Assembly: GCA_963575745.1 (NCBI GenBank)
Contig: CAUYUJ010014194.1
Coordinates: 1,130,001 to 1,194,000 of the forward strand
DNA length: 64,000 nt
Source of the DNA: Prorocentrum cordatum
Taxonomy: Eukaryota > Sar > Dinophyceae > Prorocentrales > Prorocentraceae
Reading direction: 5' to 3'
Below are positions 43,425 to 53,709 of this stretch, piece by piece. Position numbers and translations under genes: made by a program. The notes beneath the pieces were generated by a model. The model saw only the letters and a list, made by a program, of their open reading frames with translations. It was not told where the DNA came from and made no database searches. Positions within the stretch are counted from its first letter, which is position 1. Each line of letters opens with the position of its first letter.

Positions 43425-45130
43425 CCAAGGGCCACGTGCGGAGCTTCTTGAATCCGAGGGGCCTCGCAGTGCACAAAGAAGAGGCGGGGGAAGGACTTCG
43501 GGGAGGGCCAGGACTTACTATACCGGGGCGCCCCTACACGCTGAAGATCTGCCCCGAGAAGATGAAGGACCTGATCATCTGCACCGAGGCGATTGCGGTG
43601 ACTCAGTCCGTGCGACCGCGGGAGCTGACTGCGGTGGTGGGCTGCTGGGAGTGGGCGATGTTGGTCTGCAGACCAGCCTGTGCGACCCTGGGCGCCTGCT
43701 ATCGGTGGGTCGGCAACTTCGCGGACGAGGGCGCCGAGAAGCTGCGGCGTCTTCCCGTCGCCGTGTTGGACGAGCTGAGGGCTCTGGCGTCGCTGGCCAT
43801 CTTCTGCGAGGCGGACCTGGAGTTGGACTGGCACACGACGGTCTACATGACCGATGCGAGCGACGAGGGATTCGGTGCGGTGGCGACGAAGTCGAGCGTG
43901 GAGGAGATCAGGGACGAGCTGGACCGTGGGGCCGAGCAGGCGTGGCAGATTCGCGTTGGGGAGACGCACACGGAGATAGAGGAGGAGGCGAGCAAAGCGG
44001 GCCTGGAGGAGGACGAGATGATGCACCCGCGCGAAGGTCGGCCTGGTACACTTGCGCTGCAGCAGGGTTTGCTGGATCTGAAAGGGGAACTCGGGCACCA
44101 GGTACGCTTGGATAGAGGACGTGAGGGTGGAGGAGTTGCTGGACGCGATGATGGTGGAGCGCCTCTTCAGCCGTCTGAGGAGGCGTGGGCATTGGATCTG
44201 CCACCTCACCATGTTCTTGGACACCTTCTCGGACGACTACTATCGGAACGCGCGCGCGCGCCCGGGGGCTACGAGGGGCAGCGACAGGATGCAGCACAAG
44301 ATCGACCAGGACAATTTCATCGCGCAGGTGACCGTCGAGATCGCCAGGCTCGCCGTCCGCGAGGGGGCTGGGCTTCGTCATCATGGGGCCCGTCGCGCTG
44401 AACGTGCTGGAGTGGCCCCCCTGGGACAGGCTCGCCGCCTCGGAGGGCGTCTTCTTGCTGGAGGTGGGGGAGCTGCTGGTGCTGACCAACCTGGCGACGC
44501 TCGTGGAGAGCGACGGGCTGTGGGACGACTTCGCGCTGGTCGCGGGCGTCGCGGTCAACTGCGGGGGCGACTTCGTGGACCGCTACGCCGCGAAGCTCGA
44601 GCAGCTCGACTACGCCTGGGACGAGGTACCGAGGGGGGCGCAGGAGCGGCTTCGACGAGGACGACCTCGGGTGGTGCGGAGCAGGGGGCAGGTGATGCCG
44701 ATCGGCGCCCCCTGGGTCAACGAGTCGAGGTGGCACGAGCTCTTCAGAGGACGCTGGGAGGCGGAGGAGCACAACAACGTGCTGGAGCTGAGGTGCGTGA
44801 TCAGCGCGCTTCGGCATTTGGCGAGATCCTCGAGATGCTGGAACAAGCGTGTCGTGATATGACGGACTCGGTGGTCTCCGTGGGCGCGCTGCAGCAGGGT
44901 CGCTCATCGGCGACGGCCCCCCTGAGACTGGCGCGGTTGTCCTGTGGCATCTCGCTGGCGCCGGGCATCAGGGGCTACTGTCGGTGGGCCCCCAGCCAGT
45001 GGAACATGGCGGACGGGCCGAGCAGGGGCGTCGACATCGGGGCGGCGGACGAGACCAAGGAGGCCCACAGGATGAGGACGACGCCGAAGGCGGTGCGGCC
45101 GCTCCTGGAGGTGCTGGAACGGAGGCGGTG
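43425..45130 (+). pseudogene. RNase H of DIRS-like element
   Basis: After a frameshift near 43425 the frame reads TAVVGCWEWAMLVCRPACAT, then TTVYMTDASDEGFGAVA (first Asp). After a 600-bp divergent stretch and another frame change come APWVNESRWHELFRGRW and NNVLELRCVISALRHLAR (Glu). A third frame has DSVVSVGALQQGRSSA (Asp) and APSQWNMADGPSRG (last Asp). The NxADGPSRG ending is characteristic of DIRS-type RNase H. All four acidic residues persist across three frames. Confidence 0.7.
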
Positions 45131-45452
45131 ATCTGCGGGACCTTGGCGGCGCGCCTGCAGCTCGACTACCCTCTCGGCAGGGAGGCTCGCGCCTCCCGAG
45201 CGAGAACGCGGCGGCTGCGGGCGTCTGCCTCGGCGACGTGGACCGCTGCTGCTACCGCCTCGGGAGCTGCGTCGACTGCGAGACGCAGCTGCAGGTCGCC
45301 CTTCTGGGTCGCACTGGTGACGGCGCTCCACGTGGCACGCGGAGCGCGGCGCGGAGCGTCCGCCCCCCCCCCGCCGCAGAAGCGCGGGGGGCGCGGGCCT
45401 GGCAGCAAGCCGAGCTGGACCGCCCGCGCTGGAACAACCGCCCGGTGGTCCA

Positions 45453-45881
45453 CTCCTCCTCCTCCTCCTCCTCCTCCTCCTCCTCCTCCTCCTCCTCCTC
45501 CTCCTCCTCCTCCCCTCCTCCTCCTCCTCCTCCTCCTCCTCCTCCTCCTCCTCCTCCTCCTCCTTCCTCCTCCTCCTCCTCGCTCCTCCTCCTCCCTCCT
45601 CCTCTCCTCCTCCTCCTCCTCCTCCTCCCTCCTCCTCCTCCTCCCCTCCTCCTCCTCCTCCTCCCTCACCTCCTCCTCCTCCTCCTCCTCCTCCTCCTCC
45701 TCCTCCTCCTCCTCCTCCTCCTCCTCCTCCTCCTCCTCCTCCTCCTCCTCCTCCCTCCTCGCTCCTCTCCTCCTCCTCCTCCTCCTCCTCCTCCTCCTCC
45801 TCCTCCTCCTCCTCCTCCTCCTCCTCCTCCTCCCTCCTCCCCTCCTCCTCCTCCTCCCCCTCCTCCTCCTCCTCCTCCTCA
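45453..45881 (+). repeat. TCC microsatellite inside the DIRS-like element
   Basis: About 430 bp of imperfect (TCC)n, with CCC and CGC variants, between the RNase H end and the recombinase start. No frame stops occur, so ORFs on both strands run through (44984-47098 plus; 44975-46846 minus). Confidence 0.95.
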
Positions 45882-46800
45882 ACGACTCGACCAACGTCGT
45901 CTACGAGCGGGAGGTCAGGGCCGTCCTCGTCGACTGCAAGCGCGGGGGGGTCCCCTTCATGACGCTGGAGCAGAGGGACCGCGCCCTCGGCAACTACATC
46001 AGCGACCTCTGCTACCTGCGGGGTGACAACTACATGAAGGCCTCGCTCGCCTTCAACGGGTTCACGCACATCTTCGGGGACCATCGAGGAAAGCCCCCCA
46101 CAGCGCATCGGGCGCTGAAGTCGTGGAAGCGCATGCAGTACGGGCGCGAGGGGCACCCGATCCCGTTCCAGGAGATGGGTGTGATCATCATGAGGATGCT
46201 GGAGACGGGCCACCTGCTGGAGGGCTGCGCCTGCATCGTCCAGCTGGACGGGTGGCTGCGGGAGCAGAACTGGGAGATGCTGCGGGTCAAGCATGTCAGC
46301 TTCACTCCCGACGGCGGCGTGGGCCTCAAGATGGGCGACCGCATGAGAGGCCAGAAGACCAAGACGGGCGCCAACCAGGGCGCGGTGCTGGAGTGGCCGA
46401 TCTCGAGGCTCCTGCTTAAGGTCCTGGTCAAGGACCGCGAGCCCGACGACCAAGTCTTCCCGTTTACCCAGCCGAGCTTCCGCAAGGTCTGGATGAAGAC
46501 GCTGAAGGACGTCGGCCTCGAGAAGATGGGGCCGCCACACGGGATGCGGCACGCCGCGGCGGCGCGCTTCGTGGCGCTGAGCGGCGACCTGGAGGCGGCG
46601 CGGCGCCGAGGGCGCTGGGCATCCACCGCGGGCCTCCAGCGGCACACCAAGTGCCATGTGCTGGTGGAGAAGCTCAGCGAGCTCGACGGCGAGCAGATCA
46701 AGCAGGGCTGCGCCTGTCGGCGCCGCCCGCGGCAGGCCGTGCACGATGCCCTCGTGCGGGGCCCTGGCGCTGGCACGCCGCTCGGCGTGCGCCCCATCAG
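45882..46800 (+). pseudogene. Tyrosine recombinase of DIRS-like element, catalytic Tyr replaced
   Basis: The frame reads STNVVYEREVRAVLVDCKRG and LEQRDRALGNYISDLCYLRG (core-binding helices), then GWLREQNWEMLRVKHVSF (first Arg), QKTKTGANQGAVLEWP, PPHGMRHAAAARF (His-x-x-Arg box) and RRGRWASTAGLQRHTKCHVL. In related recombinases the last block is RGRW...RYEK; here His (codon 46643-46645, CAC) stands where the nucleophilic Tyr is expected. No other Tyr follows within the domain. The reading frame itself is intact, making this the best-preserved part of the element. Confidence 0.75.
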
Positions 46801-47032
46801 GGCGCTGGCGCGCGGCCGTGAGCGTGAGACGCCCGTGCGCATGCACGGCTCCGCGCAGAGACTGAGAGCCACTCTGGAAACGGGGGGGTCCTTGGGGGGG
46901 GAGGCCGTGGTCTTACCAAGCTGTTCCTGCCTCGCTTCCCTCCCGCCCGTCCGTGCCCGCGCTCGGCAGGACTTTGACAAGGCCTCTGGCCAGGGGCCCT
47001 GTGGGGTCGGCTGGGAGGGGTCGAACATGTGT

Positions 47033-47092
47033 TCGTCCTCGGACTCCGGCTGTACGCTCAGGTGTCCTCGGACTCCGGCTGTACGCTCAGGA
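47033..47092 (+). repeat. ~29-bp direct duplication
   Basis: GTCCTCGGACTCCGGCTGTA followed by CGCTCAGG occurs twice in succession, just 3' of the DIRS-like element. It could mark its terminal region, but no partner at the 5' side was found. Confidence 0.8.
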
Positions 47093-47299
47093 AGCTAGCA
47101 CAAGGATTCTGGCGTTTTCTCGAAGACATCTGGGGTTGAGAGCCCCTTCCACTCGGCGCGGTGGTGAGAAAGCGACACGTGTTTGTAGCATTTGCTAGCC
47201 CTCTCGGGCTCAGCTCCGCCTGCCCCCCTCAAGGGTTTTCAACCCCTCCCCAGACTGGCTCTGAGTAGAAGGTAAGCCTGTAAATGATTATTGTCTCTC

Positions 47300-48095
47300 G
47301 GGGCTCTCAGTGGGGGCCCTCTTGGAGGCCTCCCGGGGCGTCTTGGGGGCTTCCTGGGCCGTCTGGAGGCCATCTTGGACGGTCTGGATTGACCTGTTGG
47401 CGGCTCGTGGCTCTCTTGGACCATCTTGCGGACCACTCGCGTCTTTAACGCATCTGCCGAAATGGGGCCGTCTTCCGCCGGCTTCCGCCGGCGTTCGCCA
47501 CGTGGCCGGGGCCATGTCCCGGGAGATACCCCCCAGACACCCCCAGGGGAACACTTAACGGGAACCCCTCCGCAAGGTCGGGGCAAAATGTGCAAGAGCC
47601 TCACAGATGGAGGGCGGGTGGTTTTCAAAATGAGGCGTCTCAGCGCCGCGCACATTCGTTTTAAAGATTCGCAAGAGCTTCACAGATTGAGTGGTTCCTT
47701 TTCAAAATGTGGCTCTCGACTTAGCGCCGCGCACATTCCTTCTTTAGAATAGCAAGAGTTTCACGGATTCCCACTGTCTACGTAATTACCGGAAATGGCG
47801 CTGTGGAAAAATTCAAGATTATGAGGCTGCAGGAGCTACGATGATTCGCGGTGTTGAAGTCCCAGGAATTGCTTTCCGGCACGACTCGGGATCGTCAAGA
47901 CGCAACAGTCAGGTTGATCCGTGGCGTCGGAGTCCCGAGAACAATGTTTTGGCATGCTTCAGGTTTTCAAACGGCTGTCGTCGAACGAGGCAGTTACCTC
48001 AGCGGGAATGAATCCTTGTGGGGGCCTGTGGAGAGGGAGCTTGGAAGGAGGGTAGTTCTAACATCGTTGGTGACTCTTGGGTTTACACTGGTCCT
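47300..48095 (+). repeat. Composite dispersed repeat, copy 4 (distal part)
   Basis: Modules in order: CTTGG minisatellite and tail (47300-47580), 83-bp array of about 2-3 units (47582-47770), the GTCAAGACGCAACAG module (47850-47960) and the AATGAATCCTTGTGGGGGCC module (48005-48095), ending GGGTTTACACTGGTCC and a CCT tract. The head module is missing. Confidence 0.85.
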
Positions 48096-48187
48096 CCTCC
48101 TCATCATCTGATACAGCTGCCAGCCCCGTCTGCTCCGAACCGCCCCGGCCACGATCGCAATTGCAAAGCTGGGTCAAGGCCAAACAG

Positions 48188-48325
48188 CAGAGGAGGAGGA
48201 GGAGGAGGAGGAGGAGGAGGAGGGAGGCGGCGCGGCCTGCGGAGGCAAAAGAGGAGGAGGGCGGAGGAGGAGGAGGAAGAGGAGGAGGAGGCGGAGGAGG
48301 AGGAGGAGGAGGAGGAGGAGAGAGC
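48188..48325 (+). repeat. GGA microsatellite
   Basis: Imperfect (GGA)n interrupted by GCGGCGCGGCC text near 48230. Confidence 0.9.
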
Positions 48326-48524
48326 AGACTACGAGAGACAGCCAGGCTCACAGCTAGACAGCCGCCTCGACCACGTCCAGGAGCTGGAGGTCCATCCTCG
48401 GGGGCCCGCGGGCGCGGCAGCGGCCCCCAGGGGGGCCGGCAGGGGGAAGGCGAGCGAGCGGCTGCCCACGGGGCGGCTGCCGCAAGCCAGCGGAAAACGT
48501 CCTGGCACGCAGGCGAGGGGTCCT

Positions 48525-48655
48525 CCTCCCTCCTCCCCCCTCCTCCCCCCCCCTCCCTCCTCCCCCCTCCCTCCTCCCTCCCCCCCTCCCCCTCCTCCCC
48601 CTCCTCCTCCCCCTCCTCCTCCTCCTCCTCCTCCTCCTCCTCCTCCTCCTGAAGA
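48525..48655 (+). repeat. TCC/CCC microsatellite
   Basis: CCTCC and CCCCC runs pass into pure (TCC)n. Confidence 0.9.
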
Positions 48656-49254
48656 GGACGTGCTATGGACATGGACACGGAGCAACGGCTCCGGATTTCG
48701 CGCTTCGCGCTTCGCGCTGCGCAGGGTCGGCTCTTCATCCGGGGTCGTCTCTGGACGGTCCTGGAGCCCTTGGGCCCTGGGAGCTCGGAAACGGCGAGAC
48801 GGCTCAGGACCCCTTTCCCCCCCGGGCCCGCTGGCTTCATGTGTGAGGCCTGGAAATCGGCACCAACACCAACACGGGGGGGTGCCTCCACAGGGGGAAG
48901 GTGACCCTAGATCTTGGCGTTGGCGGTCACACTTCGGCCACCCAGGGAGCCCAAATATATTGCCGCATCGTTGGGATCCGGAGGCACGCCGCCGATGTTG
49001 GTGGTGGTGTCAACCTCTGCCTCCGATCATGGCGAGCATCACGCACAAGCAACACAGTGGCACAACTGTCCGCGTAGCCGCTGCCACGATCATGGCTGGT
49101 CGCGCGCCCCCGCGCCCAACCACCCTCGGGCCAGGGGGCGCTGCGCCGGCGGGGGGCGCCAGCCCGGCCGGGCGATGCCAGGGGGGTCGCCACTCAATGT
49201 CAGTCCGACGCTCCTATCATCACAATCGATAGCATGATTACGAAAATTGTGATT
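48656..49254. other. Unassigned sequence
   Basis: A CGCGCTTCGCGCTTCGCGCT run near 48697 and scattered GC-rich text. No gene recognised. Confidence 0.4.
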
Positions 49255-49440
49255 CACGAATCCTGGGCCAGCTCTGAAGTTTCTCTCAAACAAGCGTGGG
49301 CCAACTTTCTTCTTGTCGGCGCTGGAATGTCGAACGTACTTGAGAAACTGGGCCAGATTTCCGCCAGGTTGGTAAAAAAAAGCGCTGGCAAAGCTTTTCG
49401 GGAGGAGGTCTCTCAATCATATGATCGACCGCAGGTTCCT
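49255..49440 (+). repeat. Dispersed repeat (GCTGGCCCAGCTTTTCGGGA family), copy 2
   Basis: CTGGGCCAGCTCTG, GGTTGGTAAAAAAAAGCGCT and AGCTTTTCGGGAGGAGGTCT match the copy at 21735-21905 in the same order, with a longer left part. Confidence 0.6.
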
Positions 49441-49494
49441 CAAGCAGCACTTGCACTTACATCTCCTTACTGCGTTTGTAAGGAGCCGGGCCTG

Positions 49495-49640
49495 GCGACC
49501 AGTCTGGCGGCTATGTCGCCGCCTTCGCCGCCCCGTCGCCGCCTCGTCGCCGCCCGTCATCTGGGCCTGACGGCTGGTCTGGTGGCTATGTCGCCGCAAC
49601 CGCCGCCCCGTCGCCGCCGTCGCCTCTCGCCACCGCCGCT
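49495..49640 (+). repeat. Imperfect ~68-bp duplication with CGCCGC runs
   Basis: GGCGACCAGTCTGGCGGCTA and GACGGCTGGTCTGGTGGCTA (both followed by TGTCGCCGC and CCCCGTCGCCG) form an imperfect direct duplication. Confidence 0.6.
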
Positions 49641-49659
49641 GCATCGCACCACTTATACA

Positions 49660-50055
49660 TATATGTAGATATGTGTGTATGTATGGTTTCCAGTTGTGTT
49701 GCATTGTTTTGCATTGTTTTGCACTGCATTGCGTTACTTGGAATCGACTTGCGGCGGCTTGCATTGCATTGCCTGCAAGACACAGGAGTTCACAATAATT
49801 ACTGCACGACATAGGGTGCACACCATTAATCGCACCACGGATGTGTAACTACACAGGTTGCACCGCATATATTGTACAACCTAGATTGCAACACATGTAT
49901 TGCACAAGCTACGTTGAACCACGCTGGCTGCACCACATATATTGCGCCACATGTATTGCACGACATGTATTGATAGAAGCACAGTGTCTGGGCTCACGCA
50001 GGCGAATCTACATTTGCATATGTATATATATATATACATACATACAAACATCACG
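49660..50055 (+). repeat. TATA/TGCATTGT-type low-complexity DNA
   Basis: ATATGTAGATATGTG, GCATTGTTTTGCATTG and degenerate ATTGCACCACATATATTG words (49840-49970), then a TATATACATACA run. AT-rich with no gene. Confidence 0.7.
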
Positions 50056-50640
50056 CAACAATAATAACGTTGGAGCCAATCGTGATACATTGAAGCAGCC
50101 CCAAATCGCAAGAGGCACGTGTGTCGGCACCATGCGAGTCACAGCGCGTAACAGAAACTAAGACACCAGAGTTCCGCAGCCGCCGCAGCCACTGCAGCTG
50201 AGGGGGAAGAATCATGCATCTCTCATTCTCGCCGCCGGGGCACCCCCAGAGCGCCCTCGTCGAAGCGCAGCTGCAGAAAGGCATCCCGAGGCTTGAAAAC
50301 CGCCGGTGACCTAACAGAAAGGCCAAAAATAGACCTCCCCTAAAGCAGGGGGGGGCGAGTTTCGGACGCTCCCTCCTCCTCCTCCTCCACCTCCTCATCC
50401 TCCTATTCCTCCTTCTTCTCCTCCCCCTGCGCTACAATCTGAGGCGCAACCGAAGTCCCACCAGCCCTCTGGGCGTCGGTGGTTTAACGAGTTTCCTCTT
50501 CCACCCCTCCCTCTTCCCCTTCGGGGAGGGGTTTACCCCTCCCCCTACCCCCTCCCCACTGACCTGGACAGGGGGTCCGCGGGTAGTTAGAGCGTCCAAG
50601 AACGACCCCTGGGAGGGCTAAAATTCAACACCCCTCACGA
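50056..50640. other. Unassigned sequence with a short TCC tract
   Basis: A TCC/TTC run near 50370-50430 and a CCCCTCCCC-rich stretch near 50500-50560. No gene. Confidence 0.45.
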
Positions 50641-50689
50641 GGATCGTGGCTCCTGAGGGGGGGGCTGAAATTTAGGAACCCCTCTTCTT

Positions 50690-50965
50690 TGATCGATTTC
50701 CTCCACGATGGCCGCAAGAGGCCCCCAGGATGCCCCAAGAGGCCGCAGGATGGCCCCAAGATGGCCCCAAGAGGCCCCCCAAGAGGCCCCCAGGAGGCCC
50801 CCAAGAGACCCCCAAGAGGCCCCAAGAGACCCCCCAGAGGCACCCAAGGTGCTCCCAGAGGCCCCAAGATGGCCCCAAGAGGCCCCAAGAGGCCCCCAGG
50901 AGGCCCCAAAGAGGATTCCGAACGGCCCACAGAGGCCCCCCCGAGGCACCCAAGACGCCGAAAAG
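50690..50965 (-). repeat. CTTGG-type minisatellite, reverse orientation
   Basis: Plus strand reads CCCCAAGAGGCCCCCAGGAG units. It resembles the composite-repeat minisatellite in reverse complement but no head, tail or 83-bp module flanks it. Overlapping ORFs are Pro/Gly/Arg repeats. Confidence 0.8.
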
Positions 50966-52395
50966 CCCCTCAGGACGACCCTCTACTCGCCTGGGCGTCG
51001 TTTCTGGACGGGCTGGTGGGGATACGCGAAGCGTCTAGAATTCACTTCACACCTCTTCAAGGGGACCCTCTGGCGGGACAGAAAGTCCCCTGATCCAGAG
51101 AGCCCCACCCCACCCGCCTGGCCACCTCCGCAGTTGGCAAGGTGGGCTTCAACACACACCACCTGCAGCTTGCCTTCGTGGGTGCTGGCGGAACGATCTC
51201 TTCGAGACACACGCACGCCCCCGGACCTCCCCACCTCTTCCCCAAGGCCGGCCTCTCGTCCCCAGAGCCGTCCTGCCGGCGGCCCCGGGCTGGCACCCAC
51301 AGGGCCAGCATGGCGAAACGGCGGCCGCCTCAATTGGTTCGAGACGCTGGACGGCGAGGACGATCACCAAGAAAAGGACCCCTAACCCGTTGAGCGCGGT
51401 CTTAAGCTAAGAGGCCCAAGCAATTAGGGATATAGGGGGGTCTTCTCTGCAGATGCACCAGACCGAATGCAAAGGCCAGGACCTGACTTAGGCTACGTCT
51501 TCACTACATCATTCGGACTTGGGGCTCTTCCGTCCTCGATGAGAGGCCGAGGACGACGGCGAGGCGGCCGAGGGCGGTCCCACCCCGCGCTCCTCGCGTC
51601 CCGGCTCGCCTTGGCGAGCGCCTCGGGCGGGGGCCCGCGCGCGCCCTACACGCCGTGGCGCCCTCCTCGCACCGGGCGCCGGCCTGCGGGCCACGCCCCG
51701 TCCCGGCACCAGGGCAGCCCCGGATCCTGCAGCTCCTGATCCTGCAGCGCCTGCTCCCAAGATCGGGGCTTGGAGCCGGCTGGGGGTTTCAGGTGGGCAC
51801 CAGTTCCGGCCGGCAGGCAGGGAAGAGGGCATGGTTCGTCCTTTCTGCACCTCCTGGGAGCTTCTCGTCGCCACGGCTGGACGCGGCTCGGCAGACTGGT
51901 GCGTTTGGACCCCGAGAGAGGTCCAGGGACAGATTTTGAGCCCGTGTGGCCCCATCCCCCCCCTCTTTTCAGACTGTAGCGAAGGGTGCAGCGCCGATGG
52001 GGGGGCGGAGGGAGGTGCAATGGTTCGCTTGAGCGAACTATTGCGCAAAATAGTATTCGAACTCATGTGCGAACTATTGCTCGGGGGGCACGGACTACTG
52101 CAAGGGGCGTAAACGATTGCGATTCAAAGAACACACGACCGCATCCACGCGCAACTATAACACCCCAACCGCAAACGACTGCATCCGTGCAAAAACCACT
52201 GCAGGCACTACTGCATCTACTCTGGCCCACCCCGGCTTAGAATCCCCCCCCTCTTGACCGATTCCTTCAGGGCCCATCCAGTGCAGACGCCCTGGCCGCC
52301 TCCAGGCCAAGTGGGGCCCGCGTCCCTGGGGCTCCTGCCGCTCTAGCTCCTGCCCCGCCCCATCTGTAAGCTGGGTCGAATCGTAGGGCGACGAG
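50966..52395. other. Unassigned GC-rich sequence
   Basis: Several overlapping ORFs of 70-185 codons occur on both strands without motifs. The 52030-52200 part is AT-richer with a few CTATTGC/ACTGCA words. No gene supported. Confidence 0.4.
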
Positions 52396-52422
52396 ATCTG
52401 TACATATCCACTGCTCCCTTAC

Positions 52423-52570
52423 CAGGCCCATCCTGAACCCAGCAGCGGTGTATACTCTACGCCCTCCTGGCCTTGCAAGGAGGGCGTATACACAGCTCCT
52501 GGGTTCAGGATGGGCTTGGCCAGGGGCCAAAATTGCGCGGAAGGCTGGGGACACTCTGGGTCAAAATCAT
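52423..52570. repeat. Foldback repeat family, copy 3
   Basis: GCCCATCCTGAACCCAGCAG with GTGTATACTCTACGCCCTCC on the left is mirrored by GGAGGGCGTATACACAGCTC with CTGGGTTCAGGATGGGC on the right. About 40-bp arms differ at two positions and a 3-nt gap; the loop is about 8 nt. The right flank (CTTGGCCAGGGGCCAAAATT, CTGGGGACACT) matches the right flank of the copy at 18290-18425. Confidence 0.75.
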
Positions 52571-52815
52571 CCCTGGCAACCTCAGACGTGGCGAAGGAGA
52601 GAACGCCCGAAACAATCGATCGGCACTTGTTGCAAAACCGCCCGGTAACAAGCGGGAGCCACATGGAGACCGCTGATATGTAATCCCAGAGATCCATGTA
52701 GGTGCATTGCAGGATATGAACGAAGTTCTGATCAGATGCCAAACCAAAAAACATCAGAATGCAAATTGTGTGGAGAACAACCCCTACCAAAACACGGAGA
52801 ATAAACAAACAACAC

Positions 52816-53007
52816 TTAGGCAATATCCGCGATCCGCCAGATCAGGCCCAGTTCGCTGATCAGGGCCTGGTTAAGATCGGCACGCCAGTCATCGAGGGCG
52901 CGTTCGGGGTGCCGAAAGCGGCGTTGCAACCGCTGAATGTCAGCGCAGTCCCGCACAAGTGAACGCGTCGATCGTCGTAGTCCTTCGGGCTGTCGGTTTC
53001 CATCGCA
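52816..53007 (-). CDS. Small unrecognised ORF with coherent composition
   Basis: A 63-codon open frame ending at TAA (52816-52818). It reads IQRLQRRFRHPERALDDW, then RADLNQALISELGLIWRIAD. The amphipathic, charge-balanced C-terminus ending at a stop looks more like real protein than the surrounding frames. No start codon is evident, so it would be a terminal exon or a fragment. No family recognised. Confidence 0.25.
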   Translation of the reverse strand, partial: CDGNRQPEGLRRSTRSLVRDCADIQRLQRRFRHPERALDDWRADLNQALISELGLIWRIADIA

Positions 53008-53280
53008 TCACATCGCGCACACAGTGTCCGCGCGTCACGTGCGACATAGGGCGGCTCCACCCCAAGACACAGATGAAGTACTGGACACGAGTGTTTTTTA
53101 TTGCGCATGGCATCGGGCGACCTGCTCCACAAGATACGTCCTGTGCAGGCCGCCGCCCTGGCAGCAGATGCTAATGATGGGGCCTGCGGTTTGCGTTTAC
53201 ATTATTGAGTACGTGGTCGTTAGAATCTGACAAATTTGAACCGGCAGCGCTGACTCCGATAATTCGGAAGGGCAGATGAG

Positions 53281-53709
53281 CTAGCAGCAATGGCGTTGGG
53301 AAGTGTGGCGATTAGCATGATGGTGCCCGTGACACGGGCAGGCACAGTTCCTGCGATCGAAATGACGGCGCCATCTCAAGTATGCAGCAGGTGGAGACAA
53401 GGCATGCCACAATGAACCAGGAGAAATAACCTTACGGCTAGCATAGCAACGTTGCGCTATTATACCCCAAGCGAAGCAAATAACGTACGATGAACTAAAT
53501 TCGTCCAAGCCTGGATACGCCGAATTGGTAACAATACCAGACAACCCAGGCTGGACCACGATAGTAAACGCCAGATCAATGTAACTGCATGCCAGCGTTA
53601 AGAGGCGAATCGCGTAAACAATTGCAACTACATAAATCGCGATGCGCAGCTGGTAAGAACCAACACTAAGTCTGTACGTCCGGAAATGTGGACCCAAAGC
53701 TAACGCCAA
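53281..53709 (-). CDS. Unrecognised ORF with possible membrane segment
   Basis: A 142-codon open frame in AT-richer DNA. It contains a hydrophobic stretch (LRIAIYVVAIVYAIRLLTLA) long enough to span a membrane and a His/Cys/Arg-rich end. It may be an exon of a minus-strand gene together with frames at 52419-53007, but no splice structure can be shown. Confidence 0.25.
   Translation of the reverse strand: MALALGPHFRTYRLSVGSYQLRIAIYVVAIVYAIRLLTLACSYIDLAFTIVVQPGLSGIVTNSAYPGLDEFSSSYVICFAWGIIAQRCYASRKVISPGSLWHALSPPAAYLRWRRHFDRRNCACPCHGHHHANRHTSQRHCC

Larger units (their letters stand above)
39850..46930 (+). mobile_element. DIRS-like tyrosine-recombinase retroelement, degenerate
   Basis: The order gag-like ORF (39.95-41.87 kb), RT (42.75-43.42), RNase H (43.6-45.1) and tyrosine recombinase (45.9-46.8), all on the plus strand, is that of DIRS-type elements. 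These integrate by recombinase and have no DDE integrase; none is seen here, nor a protease. Frameshifts (about 40530, 41440, 43425, 44380, 44850) and stops (42750, 42906) show decay. A 430-bp TCC array separates RNase H from the recombinase. The terminal and internal complementary repeats expected of DIRS were not found by eye. Confidence 0.75.

Noticed and set aside
44975-46846. 623-codon minus-strand ORF
   Set aside because: It is antisense to the RNase H and recombinase of the DIRS-like element and is held open by the TCC array.
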